Source of the DNA: Arcobacter defluvii
GTDB taxonomy: Bacteria; Campylobacterota; Campylobacteria; Campylobacterales; Arcobacteraceae
Direction: 5' to 3'
Length of the DNA stretch: 64,000 nt
NCBI RefSeq assembly: GCF_013201725.1
Contig: NZ_CP053835.1
Location: forward strand, 1,240,001-1,304,000
The translations under genes and the position numbers were made by a program. Shown in pieces: positions 36,470-46,102 of the stretch (position 1 is its first letter; each line of letters starts with the position of its first letter). Under the pieces are notes generated by a model. It was given only the letters and a program-made list of their open reading frames with translations, had not been told where the DNA came from and searched no databases.

Positions 36470-37282
36470 ATGGCAAAAAAGAATATGACAGTAGTATACA
36501 AAAATGTTTATGTTGTAGTTTCAACAAAAGGTGGAGAGGGTAAAACTTTCCTCTCTTTGCAAGTTTTACCTATTTTATTTTTAAATAAAAATATAAATAT
36601 TTTTGAAGTTGATAACAATAATAATTCAAAAAAAATGATTAAAAATTCTCAAAAAATAAGTTTTAAATCATTTAAAATTGATGATGGTTTAGATGCAATC
36701 GATGAGATAGAGTTTAATAATATGTTATCACAAGATGATAGTGTAAATATTATAGATGCTGGTGGAGGAGATGATACTATAAAACTTTTAAAAATTTTAG
36801 AAGAAAAAGAACTATTTGGACTTACTTATATTGTTCCTCTATCTAACAGTATATCAAATGTAGATAATGCACTTCAAACTATAGATTCTATTTTATCTTT
36901 TGATAAAGATGCAAAAATAAATTTAGTTTTAAATAAATGTCCATCTTTTGATTTTGAAGATATTAAATATAAGTTTAAATCATTCTTTGGAAATGAATCT
37001 TTTGGATTAGCGTCAAGATATGAGGAGTTCAAGGATAAAATTCAAAATTTAAATTATGTAACTGAGACAGATTTGCCTGATATTATTAGTTCAAAACATC
37101 AATATTCTTTAATTGATGCTTATTTAAAAGCAAAAATTATAATGGAAAATTTCGATGAAGTTAAAGCTGAATGGGCAAAAAAAGGGAAAGATGAATTCTT
37201 AAAAGCAAAAAAATTAAATCGAATTAACGAGGAGATTTATGAGTATTGTCAAACATTAATTCAGAATTTTAAATTAGATTAG
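36470..37282 (+). CDS. parA: ParA-like ATPase
   Basis: This 270-residue ParA/MinD-type ATPase has a deviant Walker A (STKGGEGKT, about residues 18-26) and Walker B VNIIDAGGGDD. No ParB follows; instead come a coiled-coil membrane protein and MobC. It may position or stabilise the element, or act in mobilisation like VirC1/TraL-type ATPases. Confidence 0.85.
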   Translation: MAKKNMTVVYKNVYVVVSTKGGEGKTFLSLQVLPILFLNKNINIFEVDNNNNSKKMIKNSQKISFKSFKIDDGLDAIDEIEFNNMLSQDDSVNIIDAGGGDDTIKLLKILEEKELFGLTYIVPLSNSISNVDNALQTIDSILSFDKDAKINLVLNKCPSFDFEDIKYKFKSFFGNESFGLASRYEEFKDKIQNLNYVTETDLPDIISSKHQYSLIDAYLKAKIIMENFDEVKAEWAKKGKDEFLKAKKLNRINEEIYEYCQTLIQNFKLD

Positions 37283-37291
37283 GAGTTTAAA

Positions 37292-37693
37292 ATGGAAAAT
37301 AATAAATCAAAAGGTATATTAGTAAGTGACACTCAATTGGTGGATATTTTAGACAAATATGAGTTTTTAATGCTTCATTTAAATACCCAAATTACACCAA
37401 CAATAAATAAAATGATACAACTTCAAAAAGAGGTGCAAAATTTAGATGTAATTTTAAATAAAACAAAAGAAATTGAAAATGCTTTAAATCAAATAAATTT
37501 AAAAATTGAAAATTCTACAAATCAAATTTTAAGTGAAAAAATTGATGAAGCTGTAAAAATTAATATTGATGAAAAATCAAAAATTTTAGATGAAATTATT
37601 CAAAAACAAAATCAAAAAATTTATAAAAAAGAGTTATTAGTAATTGCTACAAGTTTTCTATTTTTAGGTATTTTAATTGGATGTTTCCTATGA
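37292..37693 (+). CDS. Coiled-coil protein with C-terminal membrane anchor
   Basis: This 133-residue protein is predicted helical coiled coil from about 20 to 105 (rich in N, K, I) with a C-terminal hydrophobic helix (ELLVIATSFLFLGILIGCFL). It overlaps mobC (ATGA). It might link ParA or the relaxosome to the membrane; no family recognised. Confidence 0.65.
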   Translation: MENNKSKGILVSDTQLVDILDKYEFLMLHLNTQITPTINKMIQLQKEVQNLDVILNKTKEIENALNQINLKIENSTNQILSEKIDEAVKINIDEKSKILDEIIQKQNQKIYKKELLVIATSFLFLGILIGCFL

Positions 37694-38010
37694 AAAAACA
37701 AAATAAATCAAAAAGAATTGAAGTACGTGTAACAGATGATTTTTTTAAAGATTTAGAGTTAAAAATTCAAGATAGTGGTTTAAAAAAAGCAGAATACTTT
37801 AGATATATATTATCTCAAGGTAAAGTTGTTGTAAAAAAAGATTATAACAGTCTAGCGACACAAGTACGAAAAGTCGGAATTAATTTAAATGAGGTTGCAT
37901 TTGTACTTAATGTTGCAAATTTAAAAAATGCTTTAAATATTTATGATTATCAGGCTTTGCTGGTGGAGTTAAAACTGATTCAAAATCAATTAAATAAAAT
38001 TGGAGCTTAA
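37690..38010 (+). CDS. mobC: MobC-like relaxosome protein
   Basis: The start at 37690 (ATGA overlap) gives 106 residues. RIEVRVTDDFFKDLELKIQDSGLKKAEYFRYIL is a ribbon-helix-helix start. LATQVRKVGINLNEVA is the typical MobC core. MobC helps the relaxase open oriT, so oriT is probably close by. Confidence 0.85.
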   Translation: MKKQNKSKRIEVRVTDDFFKDLELKIQDSGLKKAEYFRYILSQGKVVVKKDYNSLATQVRKVGINLNEVAFVLNVANLKNALNIYDYQALLVELKLIQNQLNKIGA

Positions 38011-38011
38011 G

Positions 38012-39880
38012 ATGATAGTTCGTATAAGACGTGCTAAATCAGGATTATCAAAATATCTTCGAGATGGGAAAAAAGCTGATTCAAATTATTCAAGAAATGA
38101 AAAAGATATAGTTACTCCAATTTGGGGTAACCTTGATGATTTTGAGAGAGCTGAAAATTATTGTGCCCAAAATAAAAATTGGGCTGAGAATTATTTACAT
38201 ATTACTTTTGCTTTTAGTGATAATGATTATCAAAAAATAGAATCTCTACCAACAAAAGATGAACAAAATGTACTAATGCAAGAGTTAGTTCAAGATTATA
38301 TAAAACATCATTTTAGTGGTTATGACATTGATAATGAAATTATATCTTATGCAGAGCTCCATTACCCAAAGCTTAAGTACGACGAACAAGGCAATAAGAG
38401 ATATCCACATATTCATCTAGGGGTATCCTTTTTAAATCCATTAAGTGATACTAAACTTCGTAATTTGTTTGCAACTAACAGCTTCTATGATGAAGTAATG
38501 GTACGTAAAAGTAACTACAAATTTGGGTTTGAACAAATAAAAAAAAGAGACTTTAGGATTAAAAATTTTGATTCACAAGTGGGACGAGATAGGAGAGAAT
38601 GGACTGAGCTTTTAGATGAACTAAATGATAGACAAGAGCTTATTCATTTCTTGGAAAACCAACTGAATTTTAAAGAAAATGTAGATTTTAGAGTTGTTAA
38701 TACAAAAAACAATAACTATATTAAGTTAATTGGAAAAAGTTTTAAAACAGATAAAAGCGGTAAAAAAATAATCCAAGATATAAATATACAAGGGCGAGGT
38801 TTCGAAAGATTTGTTGATGCAACTTCAAATGAAAAAAATCATAAAAAACTTGAAGACATGACACAAGAAGAGTTAGAAAAAATTCTAAATGAAGTTTATG
38901 AAAAAAGAGTTGAAGAAATTGGAAAAAGAAGAAGTAAAAAAGCTACAGAAGATTTAAAAAAAATTTATGAAAATGATGAGCAATTAAAAAAATCTTTTGA
39001 AAAAAAATATTCAAAAAAAGCTGATTATAATTCTTTCAAATCTTTAACTTTTCAACAAAAAATATTCTACAAGCATTATGGTGTAAATATTGAGGATTCA
39101 CTCCGTGGTTATTATGTAAAAACTGATGAAACAGGTGTAGATAATACAACTTTCATTAATCACTCAAAAGGTGTAAAAGTTGAAGATAAAGGGGATAAAA
39201 TACTCTCTTATTCTAATGCAAATTCAATTGAAGATGAAGTTAGATTAATGGTTAATATAGCCCTTGCAAAAGGATGGGATTTATTAAATATTCAAGTTGA
39301 TGGAACACCTGAATTTATAAAAGAGGCTAAAAAACAGATTCTTAAAAAAGTTGAAGAGCAAAATCAAGTTCAGGTTAAAAAGCAAGAGAAAAAAGAGCTA
39401 AAAAAAGTTGATAAACCAACTAGACCAGTATCTCAATTAGATAATTACATCATTGCAAATTCTTCAAAAATCCTTGAAGTAGAAAAAGTACATGATATTC
39501 AATTTCTAAAAGAAAATTTAAAAGCTCAAGTAGTGTTAGATTTTGCTTCTAAAAAATATAACATTAACTTAGATGAGTTTGAAGTAGGGGATGGAAATAA
39601 AATTAATAATAAAACTAATCGACAAAAGCCTAGAAGTATTGTCGATTTCCTCACAAAAGAGATAGGTATAAACATAAAAGAAGCAACAGAGATTTGTAAT
39701 GATTTAATGGCTAAACAGCCTAAAAAAGTAGTTGATGTAGTTAAAGGTGAAGAAAAGTTAAAAGAATTAGTGCAACAACATCAAGAGCTTCAAAACAAAG
39801 ATTCTAAACATAAACAAATTGAAATTAATCAAGAAGAGGAGGTTAATCATCATTCAAAAAATAGAAATAAAAAAAGATAG
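38012..39880 (+). CDS. mobA: MobA-type relaxase
   Basis: The start ATG 38012 follows GGAGCTTAAG (622 residues). The N-terminal relaxase domain has the HUH-type metal motif HIHLGVSFLN at about 133-142 and the upstream EIISYAELHYPKL. The middle is helical. A C-terminal LPD7-like domain lies around IEDEVRLMVNIALAKGWDLL. It nicks oriT and leads the strand through the T4SS. No other relaxase is visible in the window. Confidence 0.88.
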   Translation: MIVRIRRAKSGLSKYLRDGKKADSNYSRNEKDIVTPIWGNLDDFERAENYCAQNKNWAENYLHITFAFSDNDYQKIESLPTKDEQNVLMQELVQDYIKHHFSGYDIDNEIISYAELHYPKLKYDEQGNKRYPHIHLGVSFLNPLSDTKLRNLFATNSFYDEVMVRKSNYKFGFEQIKKRDFRIKNFDSQVGRDRREWTELLDELNDRQELIHFLENQLNFKENVDFRVVNTKNNNYIKLIGKSFKTDKSGKKIIQDINIQGRGFERFVDATSNEKNHKKLEDMTQEELEKILNEVYEKRVEEIGKRRSKKATEDLKKIYENDEQLKKSFEKKYSKKADYNSFKSLTFQQKIFYKHYGVNIEDSLRGYYVKTDETGVDNTTFINHSKGVKVEDKGDKILSYSNANSIEDEVRLMVNIALAKGWDLLNIQVDGTPEFIKEAKKQILKKVEEQNQVQVKKQEKKELKKVDKPTRPVSQLDNYIIANSSKILEVEKVHDIQFLKENLKAQVVLDFASKKYNINLDEFEVGDGNKINNKTNRQKPRSIVDFLTKEIGINIKEATEICNDLMAKQPKKVVDVVKGEEKLKELVQQHQELQNKDSKHKQIEINQEEEVNHHSKNRNKKR

Positions 39881-39890
39881 ATATATTAGA

Positions 39891-40052
39891 TTAACTCTCT
39901 TTTTTATCACGATGTTTTTTATTGTATTGGTCAATAAATTTACGAAGCTCCTTGTTGGTATCAGAGTTTTCTCTTTTGCAAAGTTTGATAAATTCATCCC
40001 AAGCATCTTGATAAACATTGAATGTTTTTTTAATGTATTTTTTTTCTTCCAA
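39891..40052 (-). CDS. Small ribbon-helix-helix-like protein
   Basis: A TTG at 40052 behind AAAAGGAC gives 53 residues (MEEKKYIKKTFNVYQDAWDE). The region KTFNVYQDAWDEFIKLCKR..SDTNKELRKFIDQY resembles CopG/Arc-type proteins. It is convergent with the relaxase and divergent from 40142, so it may repress that promoter. A longer frame from 40115 has no ribosome binding site. Confidence 0.55.
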   Translation of the reverse strand: MEEKKYIKKTFNVYQDAWDEFIKLCKRENSDTNKELRKFIDQYNKKHRDKKES

Positions 40053-40141
40053 ATCAGTCCTTTTTTTGATTATAAATATTATAACAAAATTATAATAAAT
40101 CAAAAAATGAATCAATTTAATTTAAATAAAAAGGTTTAAAA

Positions 40142-40657
40142 ATGATGAAATTAAGTAAAAAATTTGTTTTAGCTTTAGGTCTTGTTTTAGTAGTAAATAG
40201 TTTGTTTGCAATAGAGATTGAAAATCTAAATAATAATAGCAATATTGAACCAACTAAGCTAATTCAAAAATGCACAATTGAAAATGAATCAACTGATTAT
40301 AAAAAAGCTTTTATTGAAAAATATGAAGTATATTTTACAACTCCTTATCCTATGTATTTTGATAAGGGATTTGTATTAAATGATAAAGTGTATATTTTTG
40401 ATAAAGAGGTAAAGAATCCAATTAATAAAGTTGATTATATGTTTTGCAATACTATAGAAAGTAAAAATAGTATCAAATTATCTAAAGAGCTTACTAACTT
40501 AATGTTTGAATATTATAGCTTAAATAAACAAGTAGTTGAGCTTCCAAAATATTTAATAAAGTATGAAAAAAATCCATTTGTAGTTAAAAATGTTGATAAA
40601 AAATCATTAACAGAATTAAATCAGTTAATTGCAGAAGCTATTAGAGCTTATAGATAA
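40142..40657 (+). CDS. Secreted protein of the mobilisation region
   Basis: This 171-residue protein has a signal peptide (about 1-23, FVLALGLVLVVNSLFAIE) and a mature part with two cysteines (QKCTIE, MFCNT) that could form a disulphide. No family recognised. It begins a five-gene membrane protein group (40142-44437). Confidence 0.65.
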   Translation: MMKLSKKFVLALGLVLVVNSLFAIEIENLNNNSNIEPTKLIQKCTIENESTDYKKAFIEKYEVYFTTPYPMYFDKGFVLNDKVYIFDKEVKNPINKVDYMFCNTIESKNSIKLSKELTNLMFEYYSLNKQVVELPKYLIKYEKNPFVVKNVDKKSLTELNQLIAEAIRAYR

Positions 40658-40669
40658 AAAAGGAATTAT

Positions 40670-41278
40670 ATGAGAATAAATAAATATCCATTTTTCCTTT
40701 GGCTCACTCAAAGTAGGGAAGATTTGACATTAGATTTTAAAAATCTAAAAGTATCAAGTGATGATTTAGGAGAATCATCACTTAAAAAAGTTCCCATATA
40801 TTTAATAGTTTTAATTAAATATTTGCCTTTTCTATTGGTTTTGCCTTATTTTTACTACCCAAGTAATAAAAATGATTTAATACCTTTTATTGGAGCATTT
40901 GTAGTTGTTATAAGTATGTTATTTGTTTATTTAAAAACAAATCTAATCTTTTTTAAAATATATGTAGTTGCAATTTGTATTATAAATGCAGTTTTTATAT
41001 TTTTAATTAATGATTATGCAGTAAGTTTAGATATAGGTTTAACTTTTTTTGCCCAAATACTTTTATTTTCAATTTTAGCATTAGATATTTTTTATTTCAA
41101 AGGTTATAAAAATTGGTATTTTTTGGAGAATTTTAAAAATGAGATTGATATTAAATTTGCCGAAAAAAAACAAAGAAAATTCCTATTTTTCTTAAAACCA
41201 AAAACTGGTTTTAACGTTTCAAAAAAAGTTTTCATCAAAGGTTATTTCTTAAGGATTGAGAATGAAGATATTCAATAA
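40670..41278 (+). CDS. Polytopic membrane protein
   Basis: This 202-residue protein has about four transmembrane segments between residues 42 and 160 (IYLIVLIKYLPFLLVLPYFY onward) and a basic C-terminus. No family recognised. Its end overlaps the next gene by 17 bases. Confidence 0.65.
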   Translation: MRINKYPFFLWLTQSREDLTLDFKNLKVSSDDLGESSLKKVPIYLIVLIKYLPFLLVLPYFYYPSNKNDLIPFIGAFVVVISMLFVYLKTNLIFFKIYVVAICIINAVFIFLINDYAVSLDIGLTFFAQILLFSILALDIFYFKGYKNWYFLENFKNEIDIKFAEKKQRKFLFFLKPKTGFNVSKKVFIKGYFLRIENEDIQ

Positions 41279-43670
41279 ATTAATTATTACTATTTTATTT
41301 TTAAATAGTGCTATTTTTGGAGCTGATACTACTACACCTGAAACACAATTTACAAAAGGTGTAAATCAAAGAACTAGTTGTGAGGTAGAGTGTCCACCAT
41401 TCAAAGATGGATTTTTCGGAAGAATTGCTAATTTTGAGTTTGAAAGTGGTGCAACTACTTGTTATGTTTATTCAAAACAATCTCTACAAACAGCAATAGG
41501 AAAAGTTGTAAATATAAATCAGCATTGTGCAAAAACGATGTTAAATCCTGAATCAGTAAATGAGATTAACTCAAATACTAATACAGTTAATAGCCATTTA
41601 TTCACCTTAAAAGATAAATTAAATGACCTTTATACTAACGCTGGAACAACAAAATATGTAAATCTTCCAAAATATATGGTTGCTGGACTGTTGGCAGATG
41701 AAAAAATAATTGATATACCAACTTCAATTACAACAAATGAAGTTACTTTAAATAGTGGATATACAAATACACCTAATCTTGTTAGTTCAAATTTAGTAAA
41801 TCCAACACTAATTTCAAGAACAGTAGATGCTCTTTCAAATTCAGTTACCTTTATTATTAATTTTTTAAGTTCAAGTGACAAGATATTATTGTCATTAAAA
41901 GTAATGTTATTTTTATTTGTTGGTGCATTATCAATACTTTTGGCAGTTTCAGAGCAAACAACAAAAAAGATTTCAAAACTTCAAAATCATGAAGATATAG
42001 CTCAAAAAGTCTTTTTAGGTGTATTTTCTTTAATAGTATTCTTTTTTAGTGTAAATAAAATAGAAACATCAACTGGACAATTATCACAAACTGGTTATCA
42101 ACAAATTATTAGACCTTTAATGTATTTAGGAATCAATACAGCAGATAAATTAACTGAAACAGCAACATCATCTGTTTTAAGATACAAGTTTGCTGGTGTA
42201 GGTGTAAACTTACAGGAGGATTTTCAAGCTTTAAAAGATTTGGAATATAAGGAAAAAATAAAAAATAAATATTATAATGAGCTACTTAAACAATGTAAAA
42301 TTTATTACAATACTGATGCAACATCTCATTATGTAAGTCTTTTAAATTCAAATACTTTATTTCCACCGAGCGAAATCATCTACACAAAAGGAATAGCCGA
42401 AGAAGAAAAAAGAGCTATTAATTTTTATACAAGAGGAATGATGAATGGTGAAGCATATTTAACACAAAATGAGATTCCAGCAGTTTCATATTGTTATCAA
42501 ATGGAAAGAGCTTATTATAACAGTAATGCCTTTTTATCAAATTTAGCTTTTAAAATAGAAAATTACAATTCTGCAATTTCTACTCAAATGGAAAATAAAA
42601 TCAATAAAATGGTTGATTTAACATATAAAAATATATCTGAGCTTGGTTTTGTATCTATTGTAAATCTTGGAACTACTGTAATGGCTTTTGATACTTTTTC
42701 ACTTTTAGGTAAAAATGAAAATAGGCAAGAAAATTATGAGTATAAACTAGAGGAGTTTAGAAATCAAAGTGGCTATGATATTCAAGGTTTTGCAAAGCCT
42801 GAGGAAGTAGGTGGTATTACAGGTCTGATTAATTCAGCTACCTATGAAGTTTTAACAAATGCTCCTTATTATGCTTTTATACCCTTTTCAGACAATATGC
42901 TAAATTATATCAATAGAGTTTTTAATCCCGTAAAAGAATCTATTGGTGCTATTGGTTCAGGAGTTGGTACATTAATAAGTCTTATTCCTTTTAAAGGAGA
43001 GATGATTGGAAAAGCTGTTGATAAAATTTTAACAACAGGAACAAATGCAATAGTTGATTCTATTGTTGGTATGCTTACAATATTTTTATTAAAAAGTATA
43101 ATTGGAGCATTACCTTTAATTGCAATAATTGGAGCTGGATTTTTAGTTATAACTTTTTATTTTTTAAGTGTAGAGATACTTTATATAGTAATTCCTTTTG
43201 CTAGTATTTTTGCTTTTTCAACTGGAAATTTAGACATTATAAAAAACTTAATAAAACATACATTTTTATTAGCATTAAAACCTATTTTAATTGTTGTATC
43301 AGTAATAATGGCAATATTTGCTTATGATGTATTAAATAGTCTAAATCAGGTTGTTGTAGCTGGTATGTTTGAACCATTATTTATGCTAACTAATGATATT
43401 CAAGCAGATAGTGGTTCAGGTACTTTTGATATGATTGAAAATTTTACCCATGGTCTTGGAGCTGGAGCAATTTTATTGTTTTTAAAATCTACTCTTTTAT
43501 TAGCAACTTCATTCATTACAATTTTTGTATGTTTTTATCTTGTATTTAACGGAGCAAATATCATACTTGATATTTTAGGAATGAGAGATGGTGGGTTTGA
43601 TGTTGGTGGAGTGATTGGTGATAAAGTTGAATCAAAACATTCTGTTGCAAAAATGAATACAGTAGTTTAA
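41262..43670 (+). CDS. TrbL/VirB6-like large membrane protein
   Basis: The start ATG 41262 (802 residues) follows AAGGATTG. It has a signal peptide (ILFLNSAIFGADT) and a cysteine-rich N-terminal periplasmic part (SCEVECPPF, C-rich to about 90). A first hydrophobic helix lies near 205, and a cluster of helices at about 600-780 matches the TrbL/VirB6 core. It is much larger than the VirB6 at 21952, so the window holds two different VirB6-type proteins. Confidence 0.75.
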   Translation: MKIFNKLIITILFLNSAIFGADTTTPETQFTKGVNQRTSCEVECPPFKDGFFGRIANFEFESGATTCYVYSKQSLQTAIGKVVNINQHCAKTMLNPESVNEINSNTNTVNSHLFTLKDKLNDLYTNAGTTKYVNLPKYMVAGLLADEKIIDIPTSITTNEVTLNSGYTNTPNLVSSNLVNPTLISRTVDALSNSVTFIINFLSSSDKILLSLKVMLFLFVGALSILLAVSEQTTKKISKLQNHEDIAQKVFLGVFSLIVFFFSVNKIETSTGQLSQTGYQQIIRPLMYLGINTADKLTETATSSVLRYKFAGVGVNLQEDFQALKDLEYKEKIKNKYYNELLKQCKIYYNTDATSHYVSLLNSNTLFPPSEIIYTKGIAEEEKRAINFYTRGMMNGEAYLTQNEIPAVSYCYQMERAYYNSNAFLSNLAFKIENYNSAISTQMENKINKMVDLTYKNISELGFVSIVNLGTTVMAFDTFSLLGKNENRQENYEYKLEEFRNQSGYDIQGFAKPEEVGGITGLINSATYEVLTNAPYYAFIPFSDNMLNYINRVFNPVKESIGAIGSGVGTLISLIPFKGEMIGKAVDKILTTGTNAIVDSIVGMLTIFLLKSIIGALPLIAIIGAGFLVITFYFLSVEILYIVIPFASIFAFSTGNLDIIKNLIKHTFLLALKPILIVVSVIMAIFAYDVLNSLNQVVVAGMFEPLFMLTNDIQADSGSGTFDMIENFTHGLGAGAILLFLKSTLLLATSFITIFVCFYLVFNGANIILDILGMRDGGFDVGGVIGDKVESKHSVAKMNTVV

Positions 43671-43727
43671 AAAACTGCTGTATTTTTAATATAAATACTA
43701 AAAATATATTGTAATAATATATTTATT

Positions 43728-43750
43728 TTGTTATAATAATATTATAACAA
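43728..43750. promoter_or_regulatory. Perfect palindrome, operator-like
   Basis: TTGTTATAAT (43728-43737), three bases, ATTATAACAA (43741-43750). It overlaps a TATAAT-like -10 for the next gene. A similar TATTATAACAAAATTATAATA word occurs near 40076-40096, before 40142. Confidence 0.5.
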
Positions 43751-43766
43751 ATAAGGAGAAAGAGAA

Positions 43767-44255
43767 ATGAAATTTTTTAAAATACTAAGCAGATATTTAC
43801 TGATTCAAGCTCAAATGATTAACTTAAAAGTTATTGTTGTATTTGGATTTGTAATACCATTGATTCTAGCACTTTTGAGTATTTTTAAAGAAGTTAGAGC
43901 AGACCAAAATGATAATCAAATGAAACATCATTATAATTTATTGAAAGAATCAGGTTTTTTTGAAAATTGGGCAGATTTATTTGTACCATTTTTAAATTTT
44001 TCATCATCTTTCTTTGATTTAGGAGAAAAAGAATTAGCAACATTTATTATTGCTGGTTTTTTATTTGGTTTTGTTCTTTTACAAATAATTATACATTTAG
44101 TTTGGATAGTTTTTGAAATAACTCTTTACTTTGCAAAAAAGAAGAATTATTTTGAAACAGAAAAAGAGCTTGAGGAATATATGTATATAAAAATCTTCAA
44201 AAAGAATCTTAATGATGGATTTTGGAGTGATGCAGAAAATAGTAAAAATAAATAA
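43767..44255 (+). CDS. Two-helix membrane protein
   Basis: This 162-residue protein has hydrophobic segments near 20-38 and 93-116 and a charged C-terminus. No family is recognised; the architecture resembles that of 44784-45344. It has its own promoter region and the ribosome binding site AAGGAG. Confidence 0.65.
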   Translation: MKFFKILSRYLLIQAQMINLKVIVVFGFVIPLILALLSIFKEVRADQNDNQMKHHYNLLKESGFFENWADLFVPFLNFSSSFFDLGEKELATFIIAGFLFGFVLLQIIIHLVWIVFEITLYFAKKKNYFETEKELEEYMYIKIFKKNLNDGFWSDAENSKNK

Positions 44256-44266
44256 AGGAGTTTAAT

Positions 44267-44437
44267 ATGTCTATAATTGAAGCAATTTTAGGAGTTTATG
44301 GTACTAACTTAAAAAAAAGTATTAAAGTTAGTGATGAAGAAATTACAGGTTGGTATATCGAAGGTATGTCTAAAGATGAACTTCAACAAAAGTTCACAAA
44401 GGAAGAGATTGAATATATTTATTTTCATGCAGTTTAG
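44267..44437 (+). CDS. Small hypothetical protein
   Basis: A 56-residue acidic protein with ribosome binding site AAAGGAG, 11 bases after the previous stop. MSIIEAILGVYGTNLKKSIKV is followed by acidic repeats (SKDELQQKFTKEEIEYIY). No family. Confidence 0.6.
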   Translation: MSIIEAILGVYGTNLKKSIKVSDEEITGWYIEGMSKDELQQKFTKEEIEYIYFHAV

Positions 44438-44590
44438 AAATAAAATCTGATTTTCTCAGGAACAAAAAAAGCATAAAGAATATAAGCTTGATTTAAAGAG
44501 AAATCAGAAATATTTTATTAGTTGAAAATTGTAAGTACATATGTTATGGAAATTTATACATATGTTGTGGAAATATTTTATATAAAAATA

Positions 44591-44652
44591 AGTGTTCATT
44601 TCATTTAAATGATTTGAACACTAATCCTATTAATAATTATATTAATAGGATT
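44591..44652. repeat. Two adjacent palindromes (copy A of a repeated element)
   Basis: AGTGTTCA (44591-44598) and TGAACACT (44615-44622) enclose the palindrome TCATTTAAATGA. Next to it AATCCTATTAAT (44623-44634) pairs with ATTAATAGGATT (44641-44652). The first palindrome recurs at 45436-45465. They fill a 346-base gap without a gene (44438-44783). Confidence 0.65.
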
Positions 44653-44783
44653 CAAATTAATACAATAAGCCCTAAAATATAGGTTTTAGTTAATTAAATA
44701 AGACTATTTATAAATATTATTATTTTATAATAATAAAATATTTTATGATATGATTACAGAATATTTAATTTAGGAGTTTTATT

Positions 44784-45344
44784 ATGAAAGTTGGAAAATT
44801 TATTTTTGCACCATATTTTAATAAAAAATATTTGGTTTTTAAACCACATATTTTTATAAAAGAGAATTTTTCATTTAAAACTGTTTTTGTTTATTTTCCT
44901 ATTGTTTTTTTATTTTTAAAATTTTTAGGTGGAAGTTTATATCATTATGCAGATAAAAACACTAAAGAGCAAATTAGTTGGTTTACAGACATTTTAAGAG
45001 GTACAACTACTCTTGATAAAGCCTTTGAAAGTTATTATGGGGTAGTTGCAGAATATATAGCTACAAGTTTCAATTTAGGAAGCCAATCATTTGAAATACT
45101 TGCGTTAGGCTGGATGGCTTTAGGTTTGTTTACTTTTTTAAAATTTATTACTGTTTGGTATATCTTTATGAAAATTATGTGGATTTTTTTTGATAACCCT
45201 TATGCAATTGAAAGACAAATGAGTAAAAGTAAATTAATAGAATATACAAGTAAAAAAAGCGAGTATATTGGAAAAGATTTAAGTGAAGTAATTGAAGATG
45301 TTGAAATTCAATTAAAAGCTATGGCTCAAATGCAAAGATGCTAA
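44784..45344 (+). CDS. Membrane protein of the mobilisation region
   Basis: This 186-residue protein has two to three transmembrane helices (about 33-50, 105-128 and 128-140) and an acidic C-terminal helix. Preceded by TTAGGAG. No family is recognised; it is the last gene of the module. Confidence 0.65.
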   Translation: MKVGKFIFAPYFNKKYLVFKPHIFIKENFSFKTVFVYFPIVFLFLKFLGGSLYHYADKNTKEQISWFTDILRGTTTLDKAFESYYGVVAEYIATSFNLGSQSFEILALGWMALGLFTFLKFITVWYIFMKIMWIFFDNPYAIERQMSKSKLIEYTSKKSEYIGKDLSEVIEDVEIQLKAMAQMQRC

Positions 45345-45367
45345 CTCTTTAGTTTTATATTATAAAC

Positions 45368-45387
45368 CCCACTACGGACATAGTGGG
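45368..45387. terminator. Hairpin at the end of the mobilisation module
   Basis: CCCACTA (45368-45374) pairs with TAGTGGG (45381-45387) with a six-base loop. There is no T-run on plus, but it lies 24 bases after the last stop codon. Confidence 0.5.
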
Positions 45388-45435
45388 AAAAAGAACAAAC
45401 ACACATTGGCTTATATATGTTTGAAATAAAAATAG

Positions 45436-45465
45436 GTGTTCCTTTCATTTAAGTGATTTGAACAC
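45436..45465. repeat. Palindrome, copy B of the repeated element
   Basis: GTGTTC (45436-45441) and GAACAC (45460-45465) enclose TCATTTAAGTGA, as in 44591-44622. The words TTCATTTAA, TGATTTGAACACTAA are shared. It ends just before the convergent gene 45479. Confidence 0.6.
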
Positions 45466-45478
45466 TAACTAAAAACAT

Positions 45479-45937
45479 TCACTTCTTTTTCTTAGCTTTT
45501 ATCTCTTGCCATTCTTTCAATAACTCTTTGTCATACTCTTGTAAACTAAATGATTCTTCTTTTTGATTATGATATATTTTTAATTCTTTAATTTCTTCTT
45601 CTGTATATGTTAATGCTTCTTGATTTTCTTGCGAAGATTTTTCTAGTTCATTAAAAATATCAAGATATTTTTTTGAAGTATGATAAGGTATATTTTTATA
45701 TTTTTTTAGATTGTATTGTGTAACTTCAATATCTTTTTCAGTTAAATCAAAAATTGCATCAAATAATTTTGCTCTTGCTATTTCACTTCTATGAAATGTA
45801 GCTCTTTTCATTGAATCAGTTTTTTTTTCTGATACTTTAATCTTTTTTGCTTTTGATAATATATTCTCATTTAGATTGTTTTTTATTAAATTAAATTCAT
45901 CTTCTGTTAAATCTAACCTATAAGTAAATTTATCCAT
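45479..45937 (-). CDS. Hypothetical lysine-rich protein
   Basis: This 152-residue highly charged, probably helical protein (EDEFNLIKNNLNENILSKAKK, ATFHRSEIARAKLFDAIFDL) may contain a DNA-binding segment in the middle. No family recognised. A palindrome upstream (45967-45995) may be its operator. Confidence 0.6.
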   Translation of the reverse strand: MDKFTYRLDLTEDEFNLIKNNLNENILSKAKKIKVSEKKTDSMKRATFHRSEIARAKLFDAIFDLTEKDIEVTQYNLKKYKNIPYHTSKKYLDIFNELEKSSQENQEALTYTEEEIKELKIYHNQKEESFSLQEYDKELLKEWQEIKAKKKK

Positions 45938-45966
45938 TCATTTTTCCAATAATTAATAATTCTAAA

Positions 45967-45995
45967 TGTTTAAATATGTTTAACGTATTTAAACA
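45967..45995. promoter_or_regulatory. 10-bp palindrome between divergent genes
   Basis: TGTTTAAATA (45967-45976) and TATTTAAACA (45986-45995) lie 30 bases upstream of the minus-strand gene and about 110 bases before the plus-strand operon. A third TGTTTAA word sits in the centre. Likely an operator. Confidence 0.6.
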
Positions 45996-46102
45996 ATAAT
46001 TTAAGAATTTATGTATTAGAATAACGTAATTTGAATTAAAAGATTTAGAATCAAAATAATGCTTCTATAAACTCTTTTATACACTTTAATTTGGAGTTAA
46101 AT

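Noticed and set aside
39819-40139. 106-codon plus-strand frame overlapping the relaxase end
   Set aside because: It overlaps the relaxase and the opposite small gene, is hydrophobic low-complexity and shows no domain.
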